Below, piece by piece: positions 55,345-64,000 of a stretch of DNA of 64,000 nt. Source of the DNA: Panopea generosa (lineage: Eukaryota > Mollusca > Bivalvia > Adapedonta > Hiatellidae). The stretch lies in the NCBI GenBank assembly GCA_029582155.1, contig CM055900.1, positions 40,345,236 through 40,409,235 on the forward strand, written 5' to 3'. Every line of letters begins with the position of its first letter. The first letter of the stretch is position 1. The notes beneath the pieces are model-generated. The model saw only the letters and a list, made by a program, of their open reading frames with translations. It ran no database searches and had not been told where the DNA came from. The position numbers were made by a program, and so were the translations under genes.

Positions 55345-58300
55345 GTCCATCAATTATATTCACTGCAAGCCCCAGGACTGCCTGCAACCTGTATCATGCC
55401 CATCAATATATTCACGGGGAGCTCCAGGACTGCCTGCAACCTGTATTATGCCCATCAATATATTAATCCAGAGCCACAGGACTGCCTTCAACTAGTATCC
55501 TGCCCATCAGTATATATTCATGGGGAGCCTCAGGAATGCCTGCAACCTGTATCATGGCCATCAATATATTCACTTGGAGCCCCAGGACTGCCTGCAACCT
55601 GAATCATGTCCATCAATATATTCACTAGGAGCACCAGGATTGCCTGCAACCTGTATCGTGGCCATCAATATATTCACTTGGAGCCCAAGGACTGACTGCA
55701 ACCTGTATCGTGCCCATCAATATATTCACTTGGAGCCCAAGGACTGACTGCAACCAGTATCATGCCCATCAATATATTCACTTGGAGCCCAAGGACTGAC
55801 TGCAACCTGTATCATGGCCATCAATATATTCACTGGGAGCCCTAGGACTGCCTGCAACCTGTGTCATGTCCATCAATATATTCACTGGGAGCCCTAGGAC
55901 TGCCTGCAACCTGTGTCATGTCCATCAATATATTCACTGGGAGCCAAGGACTGTCTGCAACCTATATCATACCCAACAATATATTCACTGGGAGCCTCAG
56001 GAATGCCTGCAACCTGTATCATGGCCATCAATATATTCACTTGGAGCCCCAGGACTGCCTGCAACCTGAATCATGTCCATCAATATATTCACTAGGAGCA
56101 CCAGGATTGCCTGCAACCTGTATCGTGGCCATCAATATATTCACTTGGAGCCCAAGGACTGACTGCAGCCTGTATCGTGCCATCAATATATTCACTTGGA
56201 GCCCAAGGACTGACTGCAACCAGTATCATGCCCATCAATATATTCACTTGGAGCCCAAGGACTGACTGCAACCTGTATCGTAGCCATCAATATATTCACT
56301 GGGAGCCCTAGGACTGCCTGCAACCTGTGTCATGTCCATCAATATATTCACTGGGAGCCAAGGACTGTCTGCAACCTATATCATACCCAACAATATATTC
56401 ACTGGGAGCCCCAGGACTGCCTTCAACCAGTATCATGCCCATCAATATATACACTGGGAGCCCCAGGACACCTTCAACCTGTATCATGGCCATCAATATA
56501 TTCACGGGGAGCCCCAGGACAGCCTGCAACCTATATCATGCCCATCAATATATACACTGGGAGCCCCAGGACGCCTTCAACCAGTATCATGCCCATCAAT
56601 ATAATTCACTGGGAGCCCAAGGACTGCCTTCAACCAGTATCATGCCCATCAATATATTCAATGGGAGCCCCAGAACTGCCTGCAACCTGTATCATGGCCA
56701 TCAATATATTCACAGGGAGCCCCAGAACTGCCTACAATCTGTATCGAGCCATCAATATATTCACTGGGAGCCCAAGGACTGCCTGCAACCTGTATCGTGC
56801 CCATCAATATATTCACTGTGAGCTCCAGGACCACCTGCAACATGTATCAATGCCATCAATATATTCAATTGGAGCCCCAGGACTGCCTGCAACCTATATC
56901 ATGCCCATCAATATATTCACTGGGAGCACCAGGACACCTGCCATCTGAATTATGCCCATCAATATATATTCACTGGGAGCACCAGGAATGCCTGCAGCCT
57001 GTATCATGCCCATTAATATATTTACTAGGACCCCAGAACGCCTGCAATCTGAATTATGACCAACAATATATTCAATGGGAGCCCCAGGACTGCCTGCAAC
57101 CTGTATCAATGTCATCAACATATTCACTGGGAGCCCCAGGACCCCTTCAACCAGTATCATGCCCATCAATATAATTCACTGGGAGCCCCAGGACTGCCTT
57201 CAACCAGTATCATGCCCATCAATATATTCAATGGGAGCCCCAGAACTGCCTGCAACCTGTATCATGGCCATCAATATATTCACAGGGAGCCCCAGAACTG
57301 CCTACAATCTGTATCGTGCCATCAATATATTCACTGGGAGCCCAAGGACTGCCTGCAACCTGTATCGTGCCCATCAATATATTCACTGTGAGCTCCAGGA
57401 CCACCTGCAACATGTATCAATGCCATCAATATATTCAATTGGAGCCCCAGGACTGCCTGCAACCTATATCATGCCCATCAATATATTCACTGGGAGCACC
57501 AGGACACATGCCATCTGAATTATGCCAATCAATTTATATTCACTGGGAGCACCAGGAATGCCTGCAACCTGTATCAATGTCATCAACATATTCACTGGGA
57601 GCCCCAGGGCTGCCTGCAACCTGTATTATGCCCATCAATATATTCATTGTGAGCCCCAGGACACCTGCAATCAGAATTATGGCATTCAACATATTCACTG
57701 GGAGCCCAGGGCTGCCTGCAACCTGTATCATGCCCATCAATATATTCACTGGGAGCCCCAGGAAGCCTGCAATCTGAATTATAGCCATCAATTATTCAAT
57801 GGGAGCCCCAGGACTGCCTGCAATCAGTATATACACTGGGAGCCCCAGGACGCCTGCAACCAGTATCATGCCCATCAATATATTCACGGGGAGCACCAGG
57901 ACTGCCTGCAACCTATATCATGGCCATCAATATAATTCACTGGGAGCCCCAGAACTGCCTTCAACCAGTAACATGCCCATCAATATATTCAATGGGAGCC
58001 CCAGGACTGCCTGCAACCTGTATCATGGCCATCAATATATTCACTGGGAGCCCCAGAAGTGCCTACAATCTGTATCGTGCCATCAATATATTCACCGGGA
58101 GCCTCATGACTCTGCAACCTGTATCGTGCCCATCAATATATTCACTGTGAGCTCCAGGACCACCTGCAACATGTATCAATGCCATCAATATATTCAATTG
58201 GAGCCCCAGGACTGCCTGCAACCTGTTTCAATGTCATCAACATATTCACTTGGAGCCCAAGGACAGCCGGCAACCAGTATCATGCCCATCAATATATTCA

Positions 58301-61300
58301 CTTGGAGCCCAAGGACTGACTGCAACCTGTATCGTGGCCATCAATATATTCACTGGGAGCCCTAGGACTGCCTGCAACCTGTGTCATGTCCATCAATATA
58401 TTCACTGGGAGCCAAGGACTGTCTGCAACCTATATCATACCCAACAATATATTCACCAGGAGTCCCAGGACTGCCTTCAACCAGTATCATGCCCTTCAAT
58501 ATATTCACTAGGAGCACTAGGACTGCCTGCAACCTATATCATACCCAACAATATATTCACTGGGAGCCCTAGGACTGCCTTCAACCAGTATCATGCCCTT
58601 CAATATATTCACTGGGAGCACCAGGACTGCCTGCAACCTATATCATGCCCATCAATATAATTCACTGAGAGCCCCAGGACTGCCTTCAACCAGTATCATG
58701 CCCATCAATATATTCAATGGGAGCCCCAGAACTGCCTGCAACCTGTATCATGGCCATCAATATATTCACAGGGAGCCCCAGAACTGCCTACAATCTGTAT
58801 CGTGCCATCAATATATTCACCGGGAGCCCAAGGATTATGGCCATCAATTATTCAATTGGAGCCCCAGGACAGCCGGCAACCAGTATCATGCCCATCAATA
58901 TATTCACTGGGAGCCCCAGGAAGCCTGCAATCTGAATTATGGCCATCAATTATTCAATGGGAGCCCCAGGACAGCCGGCAACCAGTATCATGCCCATCAA
59001 TATATTCACTTGGAGCCCAAGAACTGACTGCAACTTGTATCGTGGCCATCAATATATTCACTGGGAGCCCTAGGACTGCCTGCAACCTGTGTCATGTCCA
59101 TCAATATATTCACTGGGAGCCAAGGACTGTCTGCAACCTATATCATGCCCATCAATATATTCACTTGGAGCCCCAGGACTGCCTGCAACCTGTATCATGG
59201 CCATCAATATATTCACTGGGAGCCCCAGAACTGCCTACAATCTGTATCGTGCCATCAATATATTCACCGGGAGCCTCATGACTCTGCAACCTGTATCGTG
59301 CCCATCAATATATTCACTGTGAGCTCCAGGACCACCTGCAACATGTATCAATGCCATCAATATATTCAATTCGAGCCCCAGGACTGCCTGCAACCTGTAT
59401 CAATGTCATCAACATATTCACTTGGATCCCCAGGGCTGCCTGCAACCTGTATCATGGCCATCAATATATTCACTAGGAGCCCCAGGGCTACCTGCAATCT
59501 ATATCATGCCCTTCAATATATTCATTGTGAGCTCCAGGGCCACCTGCAACATGTATCAATGCCATCAATATATTCAATGGGAGCGCAAGGACTGCCTGCA
59601 ACCTGTATCAATGTCATCAACATATTCACTGGGAGCCCCAGTGCTGCCTGCAACCTGTATCATGGCCATCAACATATTCACTTGGAGCCCCAGGACAGCC
59701 GGCAACCAGTATCATGCCCATCAATATATTCACTTGGAGCCCAAGGACTGACTGCAACCTGTTTCGTGGCCATCAATATATTCGCTGGGAGCTCTAGGAC
59801 TGCCTGCAACCTGTGTCATGTCCATCAATATATTCACTGGGAGCCAAGGACTGTCTGCAACCAGTATCATATCCAACAATATATTCACTGGGAGCCCCAC
59901 GAAGGCTGCAATCTGAATAATGGCCATCAATTATTCAATGGGAGCCCCAGGACAGCCGGCAACCAGTATCATGCCCATCAATATATTCACTGAGAGCCCC
60001 AGGAAGCCTGCAATCTGAATTATGGCCATCAATTATTCAATGGGAGCCTCAGGACAGCCGGCAACCAGTATCATGCCCATCAATATATTCACTTGGAGCC
60101 CAAGGACTGACTGCAACCTGTATCGTGGCCATCAATATATTCACTGGGAGCCCTAGGACTGCCTGCAACCTGTGTCATGTCCATCAATATATTCACTGGG
60201 AGCCAAGGACTGTCTGCAACCTATATAATGCCCATCAATATATTCACTTGGAGCCCCAGGACTGCCTGCAACCTGTATCATGGCCATCAATATATTCACT
60301 TGGAGCCCCAGAACTGCCTACAATCTGTATCGTGCCATCAATATATTCACCGGGAGCCTCATGACTGTCTGCAACCTGTATCGTGCCCATCAATATATTC
60401 ACTCTGAGCTCCAGGACCACCTGCAACATGTATCAATGCCATCAATATATTCAATTCGAGCCCCAGGACTGCCTGCAACCTGTATCAATGTCATCAACAT
60501 ATTCACTTGGATCCCCAGGGCTGCCTGCAACCTGTATCATGCCCATCAATATATTCACTAGGAGCCCCAGGGCTACCTGCAATCTATATCATGCCCTTCA
60601 ATATATTCATTGTGAGCTCCAGGGCCACCTGCAACATGTATCAATGCCATCAATATATTCAATGGGAGCGCAAGGACTGCCTGCAACCTGTATCAATGTC
60701 ATCAACATATTCACTGGGAGCCCCAGTGCTGCCTGCAACCTGTATCATGGCCATCAACATATTCACTTGGAGCCCCAGGACAGCCGGCAACCAGTATCAT
60801 GCCCATCAATATATTCACTTGGAGCCCAAGGACTGACTGCAATCTGAATTATGGCCATCAATTATTCAATGGGAGCCTCAGGACAGCCGGCAACCAGTAT
60901 CATGCCCATCAATATATTCACTTGGAGCCCAAGGACTGACTGCAACCTGTATCGTGGCCATCAATATATTCACTGGGAGCCCTAGGACTGCCTGCAACCT
61001 GTGTCATGTCCATCAATATATTCACTGGGAGCCAAGGACTGTCTGCAACCTATATCATGCCCATCAATATATTCACTTGGAGCCCCAGGACTGCCTGCAA
61101 CCTGTATCATGGCCATCAATATATTCACTGGGAGCCCCAGAACTGCCTACAATCTGTATCGTGCCATCAATATATTCACCGGGAGCCTCATGACTGTCTG
61201 CAGCCTATATCGTGCCCATCAATATATTCACTGTGAGCTCCAGGACCACCTGCAACATGTATCAATGCCATCAATATATTCAATTGGAGCCCCAGGACTG

Positions 61301-63205
61301 CCTGCAACCTGTTTCAATGTCATCAACATATTCACTTGGATCCCCAGGACAGCCGGCATCCAGTATCATGCCCATCAATATATTCACTGGGAACCCCAAG
61401 ACTGTCTGCAACCTGTATCATGCCCATTAATATATTCACTGCGAGCTCAAGGACCACCTGCAACATGTATCAATGCCATCAATATATTCAATTGGAGCCC
61501 AAGGACTGCCTGCAACCTGTATCATGCCATCAATATATTCACTTGGAGCCCCAGGGCTACCTGCAATCTGTATCATGCCCTTCAATATATTCATTGTGAG
61601 CTCCAGGGCCACCTGCAACATGTATCAATGCCATCAATATATTCAATGGGAGCGCAAGGACTGCCTGCAACCTGTATCAATGTCATCAACATATTCACTG
61701 GGAGCCCCAGTGCTGCCTGCAACCTGTATCATGGCCATCAACATATTCACTGGGAGCCCCTGGACACCTGCAATCTGAATTATGGCATTTAACATATTCA
61801 CTGGGAGCCCCAGGGCTGCCTGCAACCTGTATCATGCCCATAAATATATTCACTGGGAGTCCCTGGAAGCATGCAATCTGAATTATGGCCATCAATTATT
61901 CAATGGGAGTCCCAGGACTGCCTGCAACATGAATCAATGCCATCAACATATTCACCGGGAGCACCTGGGATGATTGCAACCAGTATCATGCCCATCAACA
62001 TATTCAATGGGAGCCCCAGGACTGCCTGCAAATTGTATTAATGCCATCAACATATTCACTTGGATCCCCAGGTCAGCCAGCAACCAGTATCATGCCCATC
62101 AACATATTCAATGGGAGCCCCAGGACTACCTGCAAATTGTATCAATGCTATCAACATATTCACTGGGAGCCCTATAACTGTCTGCAACCAGTATCATGCC
62201 CATCAGTATATTAACTGGGAAACCCAGGACTGTCTGCAACCTGTATCGTGCCCATCAATATATTCACTGGGAGCCCCAGGGCTGCCTGCAACCTGTATCA
62301 TGCCCATCAATATATTCATTGGGAGCCCCAGGACTGCCTGAAGCCTGTATCGTGCCCATTAATATAATCACTGAGAGCCAAAGGACTGCCTGAAGAGTGT
62401 ATCATGGTCATCAATATATTCACTGTGTGCCAAGGACTGCCTGCAACTTCTATCATGCCCATCAATATATTCACCGGGAGCGAAAGACTGCCTTCAACCT
62501 GTATCATGCCCATCTATATATTCACTGGGAGCCCCAGGACTGCCTGCAACCTGTATCATGACCATCAATATACTCACTGTGAGCCCCAGGACTGTCTGAA
62601 ACGTGTATCATGCCCATCAATATATTCACTGGGACCCAAGGTCTGCCTGCATCCTGTATCATGGCCATCAATATATTAATTGGGAGCCCCAGGACTGCCT
62701 GCAACCTGTATCATGACCATCAATTCATTCCCTGAGAGCCCCAGGTCTGCCTGCAACCTGTATCGTGCCCATCAATATATTCACTGGTAGCCCCAGGACA
62801 GCCTGCAACCTGTATCATACCCATCAATGTATTCCCTGGGAGCCCCAGTTCTGCCTGCAACCTGTATCATGCCCATCAATATAATCACTGGCAGCCCCAG
62901 GAATGCCTGCAACTTGTATCATGCCCATCAATATATTCACTGGCAGCCCCAGGAATGCCTAAATCCTGTATCATGCCCATCAATATATTCCCTGGGAGCC
63001 CCCCAGGACTGCCTGCAACCTGTATCTTGGCCATCAATTTAATCCCTTTGAGCCCCAGGTCTGTCTGCAACCTGTATCATGCCCATCAATATGTTCACTG
63101 GCAGCCCCAGAACTGCCTGTAACATGTATCATGCCCATCAATATATTCCCTTGGAGCCCCAGCTCTGCCTGCAACCTGTACCATCGCCTTCAGTATATTT
63201 ACTCA
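55345..63205 (+). repeat. 52-bp tandem array, about 150 copies, with higher-order repeats
   Basis: Unit: CTGCCTGCAACCTGTATCAT, GCCCATCAATATATTCACTG, GGAGCCCCAGGA. Variants include GGCCATC, GTCATCAACATATTC, CCATCAATTATTCAATGGG and AGCCAAGGACTGTCTGCAAC. Large blocks recur: about 56658-56945 at +570, 59422-59751 at +1085, and 60125-60364 at +829. The array is therefore built by segmental as well as single-unit duplication. Because 52 is not divisible by 3 and the unit is poor in stops, all frames show long spurious open frames on both strands. Confidence 0.96.
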
Positions 63206-63279
63206 GCTCCCAAGACTGCATGTAATCAGCTGGAATATTATGTATGATGTTTTTTTCTGTTTGTTTTTAATTGAGTTTC
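63206..63279. other. Short spacer between two arrays
   Basis: About 70 bases, including a T-rich stretch; no feature. Confidence 0.5.
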
Positions 63280-64000
63280 ACACATTGAGTACATGGCTGT
63301 GCCATTTAAAGATAGTAGCATTCAATAAGACTTACTGGTTATATATTGATGGAGTGGCCAAACACAGCTGTGCCATTAGAAGATAGTAGAGGTTGGTCAG
63401 ACTTGCTGGTTATGTAGTGATGGAGTGGCCAAACACAGCTGTGCCATTAAAAGAAAGTATAGGTTGGTCAAACTTGCTGGTTATATATTGATGGAGTGGC
63501 CAAACACTGCTGTGCCATTAAAAGATAGTAGAAGTTGGTCAGACTTGCTGGTTATGTATTGATGGAGTGGCCAAACATGGCTGTTCCATTAAAAGATAGT
63601 AGAGGTGTGTCAGACTTTCTGGTTATGTATTGATGGAGTGGCCAAACACGGCTGTGCCATTAAAAGATAGTAGAGGTTGGTCAAACTAGCTGGTTATGTA
63701 TTGATGGAGTGGCCAAACACACCTGTTCCATTAAAATATAGTAGAGGTTGGTCAGACATGCTGGTGATGTATTGATGGAGTGGCCAAACACAGCTGTTCC
63801 ATTAAAAGATAGTAGAGGTTGTTCAGACTTGCTGGTTATGTATTGATGGAGTGGCCAAACACAGCTGTTCCATTAAAAGATAGTAGAGGTTGGTCAGACT
63901 TGCTGGTGATGTATTGATGGAGTGGCCAAACACGGCTGTTCCATTAAAAGATAGTAGAGGTTGGTCAGACTTCCTGGTTATGTATTGATGGAGTGGCCAA
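63280..64000 (+). repeat. 70-bp tandem array, about 10 copies, open at the right edge
   Basis: Unit: GTTGGTCAGACTTGCTGGTT, ATGTATTGATGGAGTGGCCA, AACACAGCTGTGCCATTAAA, AGATAGTAGA. Highly regular to the end of the window, so the array continues beyond. Confidence 0.95.

Noticed and set aside
59094-59993. 299-residue open frame and dozens of similar ones in 55.3-63.2 kb, both strands
   Set aside because: They are the 52-bp repeat read in different frames; the unit lacks stops. No codon bias, no splice or start context, and frames overlap on both strands.

Overview
This is an AT-rich, intron-rich, repeat-dense eukaryotic (metazoan) window. It most resembles a mollusc, probably a bivalve. That guess rests on a tRNA-headed SINE whose 3' part ends in a GCGACGYTAAACAC-type motif, many short hairpin and TTAA elements, and long minisatellites. 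The species cannot be fixed from sequence alone.

The central feature is one + strand gene from about 8.7 to 44.5 kb, an orthologue of SLC9A8 (NHE8, a Na+/H+ exchanger). I could thread 15 coding exons plus one alternative exon with matching phases and splice sites. They give 579 residues plus one split residue, close to the 581 residues of human NHE8. Only the start-codon exon is unidentified. Upstream lies a small two-exon gene (5201-6574) for a secreted protein of 127 residues that I do not recognise.

Layout: 1-2250 is a 115-bp tandem array. 2.25-5.2 kb is AT-rich intergenic DNA with a SINE. 5.2-6.8 kb is the secreted-protein gene. 6.8-8.7 kb holds short hairpin and TIR elements. 8.7-43 kb is SLC9A8, with introns full of TE relics and minisatellites. 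43-50.8 kb is 3' UTR and decayed repeats. 50.8-54.7 kb is a 66-bp array, 55.3-63.2 kb a 52-bp array, and 63.3-64.0 kb a 70-bp array cut by the window end.

The most unusual observation concerns the minisatellites inside SLC9A8. One is an amplified exon/intron donor junction (about 29 copies). One is an amplified intron/exon acceptor junction (about 36 copies of the last exon's 3' splice site). A third is a 27-bp array in which most units carry GGTAAGT (about 50 copies). The same gene has a pair of 83-nt, phase-locked, apparently mutually exclusive exons for one membrane segment, a textbook U12-type intron and a GC-AG intron. Five copies of a TTAA-flanked (piggyBac-like) MITE with a variable internal 25-bp minisatellite are scattered through the gene and its 3' flank.
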